A DNA stretch of 64,000 nucleotides from Aquabacterium sp. CECT 9606 (lineage in GTDB: Bacteria > Pseudomonadota > Gammaproteobacteria > Burkholderiales > Burkholderiaceae_C): assembly GCF_918741295.1 (NCBI RefSeq), contig NZ_CAKKNB010000002.1:806001-870000 (forward strand), in the 5' to 3' direction. A program made the translations under genes and the position numbers. The notes under the pieces are model-generated. The model saw only the letters and a list, made by a program, of their open reading frames with translations. It had not been told where the DNA came from and made no database searches. Shown here one piece after another: positions 38,075 to 47,362 of the stretch (position 1 is its first letter; each line of letters opens with the position of its first letter).

Positions 38075-39947
38075 GCGTTTCCAGTTTGAGGATGATGGTG
38101 GACAAGGGAGGCAGGATCAGTTGAAGGGAATGGGGCCGGCCGTGTGATTCTTCAGGCAAAGAGTCAACGCCGCCCAAATTGCCCCAGCCAGAGCCGCCAA
38201 ACTCCTTGGCATCGCTGTTGAAAACCTCGCGCCAATGGCCGGCCAGGGGCACGCCGGTGCGGTAGTGCTCGCGGGGCAAAGGGGTGAGGTTGACGGCCAC
38301 CAGCAGGGGCGCAGTGCCTGGTCGGCCCTTGCGCAGAAAAGCCACCACGGTGGTGCTCACGTCATTGCCTTCGATCCACTCGAACCCTGCCTCGGTGAAG
38401 TCGATCTGGTGCAAGGCCGGCTCTTCGCGGTAGATGCGGTTGAGTTCGCTGACCATGCGTTGCACGCCCAGGTGTGCCGGCTCCTGCGTCAGTCCCCAGT
38501 CCAGTTGCCCTTCGTGCGTCCATTCGCGCACCTGCGCGAACTCGCCACCCATGAACATCAGTTTCTTGCCGGGGTGTGTCCACATCAGGCCGTACATGGC
38601 GCGAAGGTTGGCAAAGCGTTGCCACTGGTCTCCTGGCATCTTGCCCAGCAGCGAGCCTTTGCCATAGACGACCTCGTCGTGCGACAAGGGCAGCACGAAG
38701 TTTTCGTTGAAGGCGTAGACGAGTGAGAAGGTCAGCTTGCCCAGGTGGTATTTGCGGTGGACCGGGTCTTCGTGCATGAAGGCCAGCGTGTCGTGCATCC
38801 AGCCCATGTTCCACTTCATGCCAAAACCCAGGCCGCCCATCGATGTGGGCCGCGAGACCATGGGCCAGGCGGTGGATTCTTCGGCAATCGTGACCACGTC
38901 AGGGTGCTCGCGGTACACGGCTTCGTTGAGCTTGCGCAGGAAGTCAACCGCCTCCAGGTTTTCCTTGCCGCCATGTTTGTTGGGAATCCACTCGCCGTGC
39001 TTGCGCGCATAGTCCAGATAAAGCATGGAGGCCACGGCATCCACGCGCAGGCCGTCAATGTGGTATTTCTCCAGCCAGAAAATGGCCGATGAGATGAGAA
39101 AGCTGCGCACCTCGCCGCGCCCGTAGTTGAAGATGCTGGAGCTCCACTCGGGGTGAAAGCCCTGGCGTGGGTCGGCGTGTTCGAACAGGTGGGTGCCGTC
39201 GAAGTACTGCAGACCGTGCTCGTCGGTCGGAAAGTGCGAGGGCACCCAATCCAGGATCACGCCAATGCCGCGCTGGTGCAGGTGGTCCACGAAATGCATG
39301 AAATCCTGGGGCGTGCCGTAGCGCGATGTGGGCGCGAAATACCCCGTGGTCTGGTAGCCCCATGAACCATAGAAGGGGTGTTCGGTGATGGGCATCAGCT
39401 CCACATGGGTGAAGCCCATCTGTACCACGTAGTCGGCCAGATCATGCGCCAGTTCCCGGTAGTTCACAGGGCCTTGGCCGCCACGCCGCCATGAGCCCAC
39501 ATGGAACTCGTAGATGGACATGGGGGCATCCAGCGCATTCTTGACGTGGCGTGTTTGCATCCATTCGCCGTCCTGCCATTCGTGCTCCAGCGACCAGACG
39601 CGGCTGCCTTTGGCGGGTGAGACCTCGGCATGCACGGCAAAGGGATCGGCTTTGTCGGCCACGTACAAGCCGCCGTGGCCATGCACCCGGTACTTGTAGG
39701 CGTGGCCATGACGTGCCTGCGGCACCTGCCCCTCCCAAACGCCGCTGTGGTCGTGGCGCAGTTGCATGGGGTTGGCGTGGGGATCCCAGTGGTTCCAGTC
39801 GCCGATGACCGACACGCTGATCGCATTGGGCGCCCAAACTCTGAAATGCGCGCCTTCTTGCCCGCCTGTCAGATGGCAGCCCATCTGGTCGTGCAAGCGT
39901 GCGTGGGTGCCTTCGCCAAACAGGTACAGATCTTGGTCGGTCAACAC
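38052..39947 (-). CDS. glgB: 1,4-alpha-glucan branching enzyme (GTG start)
   Basis: The product is about 631 residues, shorter than E. coli GlgB (728) because the first N-terminal domain is absent; the CBM48 domain is kept (GAHFRVWAPNAISVSVIGDW). The GH13 catalytic core shows DVVTIAEESTAWPMVS, IDGLRVDAVASMLYLDYARK with the nucleophile Asp, and LPLSHDEVVYGKGSLLGKMP. It makes alpha-1,6 branches. There is no ATG in frame near the family N-terminus. GTG 39947 gives MLTDQDLYLFGEGTHARL, which I consider the true start, with a GGAG about 11 nt upstream. It is the first gene of the GlgE operon and is divergent from an L,D-transpeptidase. Confidence 0.93.
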   Translation of the reverse strand: MLTDQDLYLFGEGTHARLHDQMGCHLTGGQEGAHFRVWAPNAISVSVIGDWNHWDPHANPMQLRHDHSGVWEGQVPQARHGHAYKYRVHGHGGLYVADKADPFAVHAEVSPAKGSRVWSLEHEWQDGEWMQTRHVKNALDAPMSIYEFHVGSWRRGGQGPVNYRELAHDLADYVVQMGFTHVELMPITEHPFYGSWGYQTTGYFAPTSRYGTPQDFMHFVDHLHQRGIGVILDWVPSHFPTDEHGLQYFDGTHLFEHADPRQGFHPEWSSSIFNYGRGEVRSFLISSAIFWLEKYHIDGLRVDAVASMLYLDYARKHGEWIPNKHGGKENLEAVDFLRKLNEAVYREHPDVVTIAEESTAWPMVSRPTSMGGLGFGMKWNMGWMHDTLAFMHEDPVHRKYHLGKLTFSLVYAFNENFVLPLSHDEVVYGKGSLLGKMPGDQWQRFANLRAMYGLMWTHPGKKLMFMGGEFAQVREWTHEGQLDWGLTQEPAHLGVQRMVSELNRIYREEPALHQIDFTEAGFEWIEGNDVSTTVVAFLRKGRPGTAPLLVAVNLTPLPREHYRTGVPLAGHWREVFNSDAKEFGGSGWGNLGGVDSLPEESHGRPHSLQLILPPLSTIILKLETHGHTDTL

Positions 39948-40104
39948 GTTGGGGTGCGCTCCATGGTTTTTTCTTGGTGTTGCACTGCAAGAGCAATCGG
40001 CGTACCCGAGGCCACATTGGCAGTTGGCTGCCGATCGGGATTTTTTTCTGAACAATGTGCCGGTGCACTGGCTTGGCTGGGAGCGCCAATTGCTCGTGGC
40101 GGGC

Positions 40105-40731
40105 ATGACCAAAACCCACACATTGTTGTGCGGGCTGGCCTGCACGTTGGCCTTGATCCCGGCCATCGGCAGTGCAGCCGCCAGCGCAGACCCTGTTCAG
40201 CAGTTGGCCGATTCGGTGGCGCAGACACGGGACACCCAGGGCCAACCTTTTGCCATCATCGACAAGGCCCGGGCACGCCTGTTCGTGTTCCAGCCCGACG
40301 GGCGGGTGCAGGGGTCTTCGCCCGTCCTGTTGGGCAGTGCGCGGGGCGATGCCTCGGTGCCTGGCATCGGGCAGCGCAAGATCGCCGACATCCGGCCCGA
40401 CGAGCGCACCACGCCAGCCGGACGGTTTGCCATTGAGCCTGGCCGCAATGCCCAAGGTGAAGACATCTTCTGGATCGACTATGACGCGGCGGTCTCGATG
40501 CACCGCGTGCGGGCCACCAACCCCAAGGAGCGCCGCCTGGAGCGGCTGGCCACGGCCACGCCTGCCGACAACCGCATCTCGTATGGCTGCATCAATGTGC
40601 CGGTGGCATTTTTTGACACGGTGGTGAAACTCACCTTCCAGGCTCGCCGCGGTGTGATGTACGTGTTGCCAGAAACGCCGTCCGGACGTGATGTGTTTTC
40701 TGCCCTGAAAACGAACAAACCGGGCTCGTGA
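40105..40731 (+). CDS. L,D-transpeptidase-like protein (YkuD)
   Basis: The product is 208 residues. The signal peptide is about residues 1-26 (MTKTHTLLCGLACTLALIPA). The YkuD-type catalytic signature is H133 in SMHRVRATNP and Cys162 in RISYGCINVPVAFFD. Earlier strands (FAIIDKARARLFVFQPDGRV, TPAGRFAI) fit the fold. Such enzymes cross-link peptidoglycan peptides or anchor lipoproteins. There is no LysM domain. ATG 40105 is the first Met giving a proper signal peptide; the long upstream open frame is not coding. It is divergent from glgB by 157 bp. Confidence 0.87.
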   Translation: MTKTHTLLCGLACTLALIPAIGSAAASADPVQQLADSVAQTRDTQGQPFAIIDKARARLFVFQPDGRVQGSSPVLLGSARGDASVPGIGQRKIADIRPDERTTPAGRFAIEPGRNAQGEDIFWIDYDAAVSMHRVRATNPKERRLERLATATPADNRISYGCINVPVAFFDTVVKLTFQARRGVMYVLPETPSGRDVFSALKTNKPGS

Positions 40732-40739
40732 CCCGGTTT
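40717..40739. terminator. terminator hairpin after the L,D-transpeptidase
   Basis: AAACCGGG and CCCGGTTT form an 8-bp stem, with the stop codon in the loop. The symmetric A and T ends let it work in both directions. Confidence 0.7.
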
Positions 40740-40744
40740 GCCGC

Positions 40745-40766
40745 AGTGACCACCGAGGCGGTCACT
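40745..40766. terminator. second hairpin between convergent genes
   Basis: AGTGACC and GGTCACT form a perfect 7-bp stem with an 8-nt loop. It lies just after the stop of the minus-strand gene that ends at 40783 and probably belongs to that gene. Confidence 0.5.
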
Positions 40767-40782
40767 TCACTTGCTTACTCAC

Positions 40783-41154
40783 TCAGTTGCGGTCAGCACG
40801 AGGAGGGCGGTCAGGGCTGACAGGGGCGGGTGCCGAGGTTTCATTGCCGGCGCCCGTGGCAGGCATGGTGTTCAGCCCGTCATTGGCGTTGGCGCCCGTG
40901 CCGCGTTCCAGGTTGGGGCTGGAGGTGGTGCCGGTGCTGTTGTTCTGCGTGTTCATTGGGGCCGAGCGCGTGGTGTCGGTGGTGGTGCTCATGCCCGAGG
41001 CCGGTGGCGTGCTCACGGTGCCATTGGTGGTGGCGCTGGGGTTGGCCGCGGAGCCTTGGCCCGTGGATGAAGATTGTGCGTACGCGAAGCCAATGCTGCC
41101 GGCCAAAGCAGCGCTCACGGCGGTGATGGTCAAGCCTTTGCTCAGTTTGCTCAT
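40783..41154 (-). CDS. small secreted low-complexity protein
   Basis: The product is 123 residues. A signal peptide (MSKLSKGLTITAVSAALAGS, then IGFAYA) ends near residue 26. The mature part is Ser/Thr/Pro/Asn-rich (SSSTGQGSAANPSATTNGT and similar), with no Cys and no recognised domain. It is probably intrinsically disordered and periplasmic. Codon use matches neighbours. It is divergent from metE by 250 bp and convergent with the L,D-transpeptidase. I do not recognise a family. Confidence 0.65.
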   Translation of the reverse strand: MSKLSKGLTITAVSAALAGSIGFAYAQSSSTGQGSAANPSATTNGTVSTPPASGMSTTTDTTRSAPMNTQNNSTGTTSSPNLERGTGANANDGLNTMPATGAGNETSAPAPVSPDRPPRADRN

Positions 41155-41301
41155 GGTATGTTCCTCAGGTAGTTGATGGGACCCTTACGCAGTGGCAATG
41201 CGCGTTCCCACGGCTCACGCTTGAGCAATGGCCTTTGGGTAACTTTCCCATCATGGTCAGCAAATGCTGCAGCACAATCGACCGGACCCTGAATTCGCAT
41301 T

Positions 41302-41322
41302 GACATGAATGATATTCATGTC
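41302..41322. promoter_or_regulatory. MetR-type binding site upstream of metE
   Basis: The arms GACATGAA and TTCATGTC surround the 5-nt spacer TGATA. This contains TGAA-N5-TTCA, the known MetR consensus, 82 bp before the metE start. The 8-bp arms are longer than the minimal core. metR itself is not in the window; the divergent gene here is an unrelated small secreted protein. Confidence 0.8.
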
Positions 41323-41404
41323 AAAGTGAAAACTCATCGCTTGATTCAAATGCAGGCCTTGCGCAGACTGCGTGGCATTCCCACTCATTCTTCAGAGAGC
41401 TTTC

Positions 41405-43789
41405 ATGGCCCGCATCCACATCCTTGGCTTTCCGCGCATTGGCGCCCAACGCGAACTCAAGACCGCGCAAGAGTCTTTCTGGCGCGGTGAGTTGAGCGAA
41501 GCTGCCTTGCGCCAGGTGGGCGTGCAACTTCGCCAACGCCACTGGCAGGCACAAAAAGTCGCCGGCCTGAACGCCGTGGCCGCCGGCGACTTTGCCTGGT
41601 ACGACCAGATGCTGTCGACCTCCGCCTTGCTGGGCTGCCTGCCCTCGCGCTTTGGTTTTGATGCCAAGGCCCTGAGCCTCGGCCAGTACTTTGAACTCGC
41701 ACGCGGCAACACAGCCCAACCCGCGATGGAGATGACCAAGTGGTTTGACACCAACTACCACTACCTGGTGCCCGAGCTTGATGCGCAAACCACCTTTGAT
41801 GGTGGCGTGGATTGGCTCTTTGACGACATCGACGAAGCCTTGTCGCAAGGCCTGCCCGTCAAGCCCGTGTTGATCGGCCCGATCACTTACCTGTGGTTGG
41901 CCAAGTCGCACGTGGCGGGCTTTGACCGCTTGAGCCTGTTGCCCAAGATCGTGGCGGCCTACCAGCGCATCCTCGCTCGCCTGGCCGACCGGGGCATTGC
42001 CTGGGTGCAGATTGACGAGCCCGCGCTGTGCCTGGACCTGGACGCCCACTGGCGCGCAGCCTTCGCACCCGCCTATGCCGATCTGGCAGGGACGGGCGTC
42101 AAGCTCTTGTTGGCCACCTACTTCGACACGGCCGCCGACCACGCGGTGCTGGCGGCGCAGTTGCCGGTGCAGGGTTTCCACATTGACCTGGTGCGGGCGC
42201 CGCAGCAGCTCGATGCCTGGCGCCAGGTGCTGCCCAAGGATGCGGTGCTGTCGGTGGGCGTGGTCGATGGCCGCAACATCTGGCGCACCGACCTGCGCCG
42301 CGTGCTCGCCTTGTTGCAGCCTCTGCACGCCGAGCTGGGCGACCGCCTCTGGGTGGCCCCATCGTGTTCCTTGTTGCACACGCCGGTGTCGCTGGCCAGC
42401 GAACAGAAGCTGGATGCCGAGATCAAGTCATGGCTGGCCTTTGCCACCGAAAAGCTGCACGAGTTGACGGTGCTGGGCCGGGCCTTGAACGAAGGCGAGG
42501 CCGCCGTGGCCGCCGAGCTGGCCGCCTCGGATGCGGCGCAAGCCTCGCGCCGGCAGTCAGGGCGCGTGGTCAATGCCCTGGTGCAAAAGCGCCTGGCGGC
42601 GGTCACCACCAGCATGGCCCACCGCGCCAGCCCATTTACCCAGCGCATCGAAAAGCAACGCCAGACCTTGCAGCTGCCGCCGTTGCCCACCACCACCATC
42701 GGCTCCTTCCCGCAAACCGCGGCCATCCGCCAGACCCGCGCGGCGCACAAGCGCGGCGAGCTGAGCGCGCTGGATTACCTGCAACGCATCCGCAGTGAGA
42801 TCGAGCTGGCTGTGCGCAAGCAAGAGGATCTGGGCCTGGACGTGCTGGTGCATGGCGAGGCCGAGCGCAACGACATGGTCGAGTATTTTGGCGAGCAGCT
42901 GTGGGGTTACGCCTTCACCGAGAACGGCTGGGTGCAAAGCTATGGCTCACGCTGCGTCAAGCCGCCGATCATCTATGGCGATGTGTTCCGTCCCGAACCC
43001 ATGACGGTGGAGACCACGCGCTATGCCCAGTCGCTCACCGATCGCCTGATGAAGGGCATGCTCACCGGCCCCGTGACGATGCTGCAGTGGTCTTTTGTGC
43101 GCGATGACCAGCCGCGCGAGACCACCGCGCTGCAATTGGCCCTGGCCATCCGCGACGAGGTGAGCGACCTGGAGAAGGCCGGCATCAAGGTGATCCAGAT
43201 CGACGAGCCCGCCATCCGCGAAGGGCTGCCCTTGCGCCAGCGCGATTGGGCCGCCTACCTGGAGTGGGCCGTGCGCGCCTTCAAGATCTCGGCCGCCAGC
43301 GTAAAAGACGAAACGCAGATCCACACCCACATGTGCTACGCCGAGTTCAATGACATCCTGCCGTCCATCGCGGCCATGGACGCCGATGTGATCACCATCG
43401 AGACCTCGCGCTCGGCCATGGAGTTGCTGGATGGCTTTGGCGCCTTCGACTACCCCAATGAGATCGGGCCGGGCGTGTACGACATCCATTCGCCGCGTGT
43501 GCCGGGGGTGGAGGCGATGCTCAAGCTGTTGGAGCGAGCCTGCGAAGTCATCCCCCCGCAACGCCTTTGGGTGAACCCCGATTGTGGTTTGAAGACCCGT
43601 GGCTGGATCGAGACCGAGGCGGCCCTGTCCAACATGGTCAAGGCGGCGAAGGCCCTGCGCCTGAAGATTGGCGAGCAGGGCGATGACGCCTGGTTGCGCC
43701 TGGCGCCGCGGACCGGGGCGGCCATCAACCCCGCCTTGTCAAACCATGTGCACAGTGCGGGTTGCAACGATTGCGGGCAAGCTGCCTGA
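41405..43789 (+). CDS. metE: cobalamin-independent methionine synthase
   Basis: The product is 794 residues. N-terminal barrel [20 protein letters not shown]. The C-terminal catalytic barrel has the zinc ligands: His and Cys in [14 protein letters not shown], Glu in [13 protein letters not shown], and Cys in [13 protein letters not shown]. It transfers a methyl group from 5-methyl-THF-polyglutamate to homocysteine. E. coli MetE is 753 residues; this one carries a C-terminal extension of some 30 residues ending [12 protein letters not shown] 41405 starts the family N-terminus. A MetR box lies upstream. I found no cobalamin riboswitch in the leader. Confidence 0.96.
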   Translation: MARIHILGFPRIGAQRELKTAQESFWRGELSEAALRQVGVQLRQRHWQAQKVAGLNAVAAGDFAWYDQMLSTSALLGCLPSRFGFDAKALSLGQYFELARGNTAQPAMEMTKWFDTNYHYLVPELDAQTTFDGGVDWLFDDIDEALSQGLPVKPVLIGPITYLWLAKSHVAGFDRLSLLPKIVAAYQRILARLADRGIAWVQIDEPALCLDLDAHWRAAFAPAYADLAGTGVKLLLATYFDTAADHAVLAAQLPVQGFHIDLVRAPQQLDAWRQVLPKDAVLSVGVVDGRNIWRTDLRRVLALLQPLHAELGDRLWVAPSCSLLHTPVSLASEQKLDAEIKSWLAFATEKLHELTVLGRALNEGEAAVAAELAASDAAQASRRQSGRVVNALVQKRLAAVTTSMAHRASPFTQRIEKQRQTLQLPPLPTTTIGSFPQTAAIRQTRAAHKRGELSALDYLQRIRSEIELAVRKQEDLGLDVLVHGEAERNDMVEYFGEQLWGYAFTENGWVQSYGSRCVKPPIIYGDVFRPEPMTVETTRYAQSLTDRLMKGMLTGPVTMLQWSFVRDDQPRETTALQLALAIRDEVSDLEKAGIKVIQIDEPAIREGLPLRQRDWAAYLEWAVRAFKISAASVKDETQIHTHMCYAEFNDILPSIAAMDADVITIETSRSAMELLDGFGAFDYPNEIGPGVYDIHSPRVPGVEAMLKLLERACEVIPPQRLWVNPDCGLKTRGWIETEAALSNMVKAAKALRLKIGEQGDDAWLRLAPRTGAAINPALSNHVHSAGCNDCGQAA

Positions 43790-43793
43790 GGGC

Positions 43794-44474
43794 TCAGCGC
43801 AGCACGCTTCGGTAGAACAGCTCCATCCGCTTGCGCCGTGCTGCGGTGCATTGCTCGGGCGTGCCTTCCGGTTGGCCGCGCAGCACGCGCGAGAGCTGGT
43901 CGCCCAAGACGCAGTTGATCAGGTGCACGGGCAGCTGGTCTTCGGGCAGATCATCGAGCAATTGGTCACGCACGTCCGGGCGTTTCAGGAAGCGCGCGAT
44001 GGCATCGCGCGTGACGTTCGGACCCATCGCAAAGAAGGTGTCGACCAACTGGGGATTGCTGCGCGCCTCGGCGGCCAACATGCGCTGCAGGCCCACGGCC
44101 TCGGGCGAGGTCAAGAGGCTGTAAAGCCGGGTCGCCAAATCGTCGAGCACCTCGCGGATGGGGCGCTGGTCCTTGTCCAGGTCCATGTCGGCGAAAAACT
44201 GCGCACGCTTGTCCTGGAGCAGGGCGCTCAACAGGCCGTTCTTGCCGCCGAACTTGATGTAGATGGTGCGCACGGCCACGCGCGCTTCGCGGGCGATCAT
44301 TTCCAGGCTCACATTGCCGTAGCCCTTGTCGAGGAAAAGCCGGCCAGCGGTCTGCTTGAGGTCGTGCAAACGCGCTTCCACCTCGGCGGCGCGCGGGCGG
44401 CCCGCGCCCTTGCTGGGCACCTTCTTGGCGGCGGAGGCGGGGCGTGGCCTGGGGGAATCGGTCATTTTGGACAT
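43794..44474 (-). CDS. TetR family repressor of the efflux operon
   Basis: The product is 226 residues. A basic disordered N-terminus (PRPRPASAAKKVPSKGAGRP) precedes the helix-turn-helix at about residues 55-85 (GNVSLEMIAREARVAVRTIY, then IKFGGKNGLLSALL). The helical C-domain resembles the AefR/multidrug-type TetR group. It is divergent from the three-gene efflux operon. A 21-bp operator overlaps the region before its start, so it probably represses both itself and the pump and is released by a toxic compound. ATG 44474 and 44465 are both plausible; the open frame extends further only by accident. Confidence 0.87.
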   Translation of the reverse strand: MSKMTDSPRPRPASAAKKVPSKGAGRPRAAEVEARLHDLKQTAGRLFLDKGYGNVSLEMIAREARVAVRTIYIKFGGKNGLLSALLQDKRAQFFADMDLDKDQRPIREVLDDLATRLYSLLTSPEAVGLQRMLAAEARSNPQLVDTFFAMGPNVTRDAIARFLKRPDVRDQLLDDLPEDQLPVHLINCVLGDQLSRVLRGQPEGTPEQCTAARRKRMELFYRSVLR

Positions 44475-44501
44475 GTCCCGCACTTTACCCAACAATTTAA
44501 T

Positions 44502-44551
44502 GAAATGAAAGCGTTTCATTTCTTGACAGTGGGCAGGGCGAGGCAAATAAT
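44502..44551 (+). promoter_or_regulatory. operator and strong promoter for the efflux operon
   Basis: GAAATGAAA and TTTCATTTC are perfect 9-bp arms separated by GCG (44502-44522). They abut a consensus -35 TTGACA (44523-44528). A -10 AATAAT follows at 44546-44551 after 17 bp. A half-site CATTTCATT lies at 44562. Bound TetR would block polymerase at the -35 box. The promoter is one of the best in the window. Confidence 0.8.
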
Positions 44552-44587
44552 GCGCTGACTCCATTTCATTGCCAGAGAGTGCGCGCC

Positions 44588-45724
44588 ATGCAAAACCCGG
44601 CCAAGACCGAACCCGTCACCCTCGTTGCCACCAACCCGGCCGGCTCCGCGGCTGTGCAGCCCGCCGAGAAGCCGCCCTCCAAGGTGCGCGTTTTTGGTGT
44701 ACTGGGCGTGCTGATCCTGGCCGGCCTGGGTTTCGGTGGTCGCATGTACTGGCGCAGCCAGAACTTTGTCGAGACCGAGAACGCCTACGTGGCTGGCCAC
44801 GTGCATCCCATCTCGGCGCGGATCTCGGGCGTGGTCACCAAGGTGCTGGTCGATGACAACCAGATCGTGAAAGAGGGCCAGGTGATCGCCGAACTCGACC
44901 CGGCCGACCAAGGCGTGAAGCTGGAACAGATCCGCGCACAGATCGCCTCGGTCGAGCAACAGGTGTTGCAGGCCGATGCTCAGACAGCGCAGGCACGCGC
45001 CTCGGCCAGTGCCGCGCAGGCCCAGGTGGCCCAAGCGCAAGCACTGTCCTTGCGCGCCCAGCAGGATGCCGAGCGCTATGGCCAGCTCTACAACACGCAG
45101 ATGAAGGCCGTGGCCAAGTCCGAGCTGGACGCGGCCAACGCGGCCCGCACGGGTGCCCTGGCCGATGTCGCTGCCCGCAAGGACGCGGCCCTGGCCGCCC
45201 AGGCGCAGGTGGGCGCGGCCCAGGCGGCGCGCGAGGTGCTCAAGGCTCAGATCAAGGTGCTGCAGGCGCAGGCCAAGGATGCCCAACTGCAAGTGACTTA
45301 CAACCGCATCGTGGCGCCCGTCAGTGGCCGCCTGGGCAAGCGCAATGTCGAAGTCGGCGCGCGCGTGCAAGCGGGCCAGCAACTGGCCGCCATCGTGGAA
45401 GACAAGGTGTGGGTCACGGCCAACTTCAAGGAAACACAACTGGCGGGCCTCAAGCCTGGTCAGGAAGTGGATGTGGTCATCGACGCCTTGCCTGGCCAGC
45501 ACCTGAAGGCCAGGCTGGACAGCTTCTCGCCCGCCTCGGGCAACCAGTTCGCCCTGCTGCCGGCTGACAACGCCACTGGCAACTTCACCAAGATCGTGCA
45601 GCGTGTGCCCGTCAAGCTGACCTTGGCCGACGCGGACCTGCAGCGCCTGGCCGGCCGCTTGGCCCCCGGCATGTCGGCCCTGGCCGAAGTGGACCTGCGC
45701 CAGTCGCCTGACGCGCAACGCTGA
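44588..45724 (+). CDS. HlyD/EmrA-type membrane fusion protein
   Basis: The product is 378 residues. An N-terminal membrane anchor (about residues 36-52, VFGVLGVLILAGLGFGG) is followed by biotinyl-lipoyl-like halves (NAYVAGHVHPISARISGVVT, YNRIVAPVSGRLGKRNVEVG). A long alanine-rich coiled coil lies between them (about residues 110-230). It links an inner-membrane pump to an outer-membrane channel in tripartite efflux. It is the first gene of the operon controlled by the divergent TetR, and the MFS gene starts 10 bp on. Confidence 0.92.
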   Translation: MQNPAKTEPVTLVATNPAGSAAVQPAEKPPSKVRVFGVLGVLILAGLGFGGRMYWRSQNFVETENAYVAGHVHPISARISGVVTKVLVDDNQIVKEGQVIAELDPADQGVKLEQIRAQIASVEQQVLQADAQTAQARASASAAQAQVAQAQALSLRAQQDAERYGQLYNTQMKAVAKSELDAANAARTGALADVAARKDAALAAQAQVGAAQAAREVLKAQIKVLQAQAKDAQLQVTYNRIVAPVSGRLGKRNVEVGARVQAGQQLAAIVEDKVWVTANFKETQLAGLKPGQEVDVVIDALPGQHLKARLDSFSPASGNQFALLPADNATGNFTKIVQRVPVKLTLADADLQRLAGRLAPGMSALAEVDLRQSPDAQR

Positions 45725-45734
45725 GCTGCGCACC

Positions 45735-47339
45735 ATGTCGCGCGCCGCATCACCCCCAGCGCCCTTCGTGCCCGCCCTGGCGGATCCGAGCCAGCGCATC
45801 GACCTGCGAACCTGGTTCGCCGTGGCGGCCGGCCTGCTCGGTGCCTTCATGGCGGTGCTGGACATCCAGATCACGAACTCATCGCTGAAGGACATCCTGG
45901 GCTCGCTGTCGGCCACGCAAGAGGAAGGTTCGTGGATCTCTACGGCCTACCTGTGCGCCGAGATCGTCGTCATCCCCTTGACCGGCTTGATGGCGCGTGT
46001 GCTGGGCCTGCGCACCTACATGGTCGGCACCACGGCGCTGTTCCTTGTTTGCTCAACCCTGTGCGGCGCGGCCTGGAACCTGCCGAGCATGATCGTGTTC
46101 CGCATGATGCAGGGGTTCACCGGGGGGGCGCTGATCCCCATGGCCCTGACCTTGGTGATGACCAAGCTGCCACCATCGAAGCGCGCCGTGGGCATGGCCA
46201 TGTTCGGGCTGACCGCCACGCTCGCGCCCACGCTGGGCCCCACGCTGGGCGGCTACCTGTCGGAACTGTACGGCTGGCCATCGATCTTCTACATCAACTG
46301 GGTGCCCGGCATCTTGCTGATCTTTGGCATCCTGTGGGGCCTGGACAAGGAAGGCCGCAACTGGTCGCTGCTGGCCACCGCCGATTGGGTCGGCATCGCC
46401 TTCATGGCCGTGGGCCTGGGCAGCCTGACCATCTTTCTGGAAGAGGGCAACTCCAAGGACTGGTTCGACTCCAACTTCATCCGCACCTTCGCCACCTTGG
46501 CCATCGTGGGCCTGGTCGGTTGGGTGGCCACCAGCTTGCTGCGCGATGAGCCTTTCGTGAACCTGCGCCTTTACCTGCGCCGCAACTTCTTCGTGTCGGC
46601 CTTGTTGGCCGCGGTCACGGGCATGGCCTTGTACGGATCTTCGTTCCTGCTGCCTTTGTACCTGGGCCAGATCGCGGGCTACACGCCCATGCAGATCGGT
46701 GAAGTGATCATGTGGGCGGGCTTGCCGCAATTGTTCATCATGCCCGTGGCCGCCATCATGTCTTCTCGCGTGGACAACCGGGTGATGTGCACCATCGGTC
46801 TGGCGCTGTTCGGCACTTCGTGCCTGATGAACGGCTTCATGGATGCCTCGGTGGGCTACGACCAGTTGCTGGCCTCGCAAGTGGTGCGCGCGCTGGGCCA
46901 GCCCTTCATCATGCTGACGCTGTCGAACTTCGCGATGTCGGGCATCTCGCCCAAGGACATGCCTTCGGCCTCCAGCCTGTTCAACATGACGCGCAACCTG
47001 GGTGGCTCCATCGGCATCGCCATGCTGGCCACCATGCTCACCAACCGCCAGCACTTCCATTCGGCGGTGGTCGGCGAGTCGGTGTCCATGCTGTCCGAGG
47101 CCACGCGGTCGCGTCTGGACCAGCTGACGCAAGGCTTCATCGCCAGTGGCATCGACCCCGCGCGGGCCGCCGACCAGGCCATTGCGGTGATCGACCGCAT
47201 TGTGCGCAGAGAGAGCTATGTGATGGCCTACAACGATGGCTTCCTGATGATGGCGGGCGTGCTGTTCGCCTGCATCGGCGTGCTGTGGTTCGCCGACAAG
47301 GTGAAGTCGCCTTCGAGCGGCGGCGCCGGTGCCCATTGA
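45735..47339 (+). CDS. DHA2 (EmrB-type) MFS multidrug transporter
   Basis: The product is 534 residues with 14 hydrophobic spans, as in the DHA2 14-TMS family. Family motifs: FMAVLDIQITNSSLKDILGS in TM1 (motif D1), the WISTAYLCAEIVVIPLTG helix, RMMQGFTGGALIPMALTLVM in the motif C region, and LFNMTRNLGGSIGIAMLATM near TM12. It exports hydrophobic drugs or toxins by proton antiport. It begins 10 bp after the HlyD-type gene and its TGA overlaps the next reading frame, so the operon is continuous. Confidence 0.93.
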   Translation: MSRAASPPAPFVPALADPSQRIDLRTWFAVAAGLLGAFMAVLDIQITNSSLKDILGSLSATQEEGSWISTAYLCAEIVVIPLTGLMARVLGLRTYMVGTTALFLVCSTLCGAAWNLPSMIVFRMMQGFTGGALIPMALTLVMTKLPPSKRAVGMAMFGLTATLAPTLGPTLGGYLSELYGWPSIFYINWVPGILLIFGILWGLDKEGRNWSLLATADWVGIAFMAVGLGSLTIFLEEGNSKDWFDSNFIRTFATLAIVGLVGWVATSLLRDEPFVNLRLYLRRNFFVSALLAAVTGMALYGSSFLLPLYLGQIAGYTPMQIGEVIMWAGLPQLFIMPVAAIMSSRVDNRVMCTIGLALFGTSCLMNGFMDASVGYDQLLASQVVRALGQPFIMLTLSNFAMSGISPKDMPSASSLFNMTRNLGGSIGIAMLATMLTNRQHFHSAVVGESVSMLSEATRSRLDQLTQGFIASGIDPARAADQAIAVIDRIVRRESYVMAYNDGFLMMAGVLFACIGVLWFADKVKSPSSGGAGAH

Positions 47340-47362
47340 TGATGAAAGACGCTGGAGAAAAC

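Noticed and set aside
41155-41404. A riboswitch for cobalamin or SAM in front of metE
   Set aside because: I looked for conserved boxes and found only the MetR palindrome; no riboswitch core is visible.
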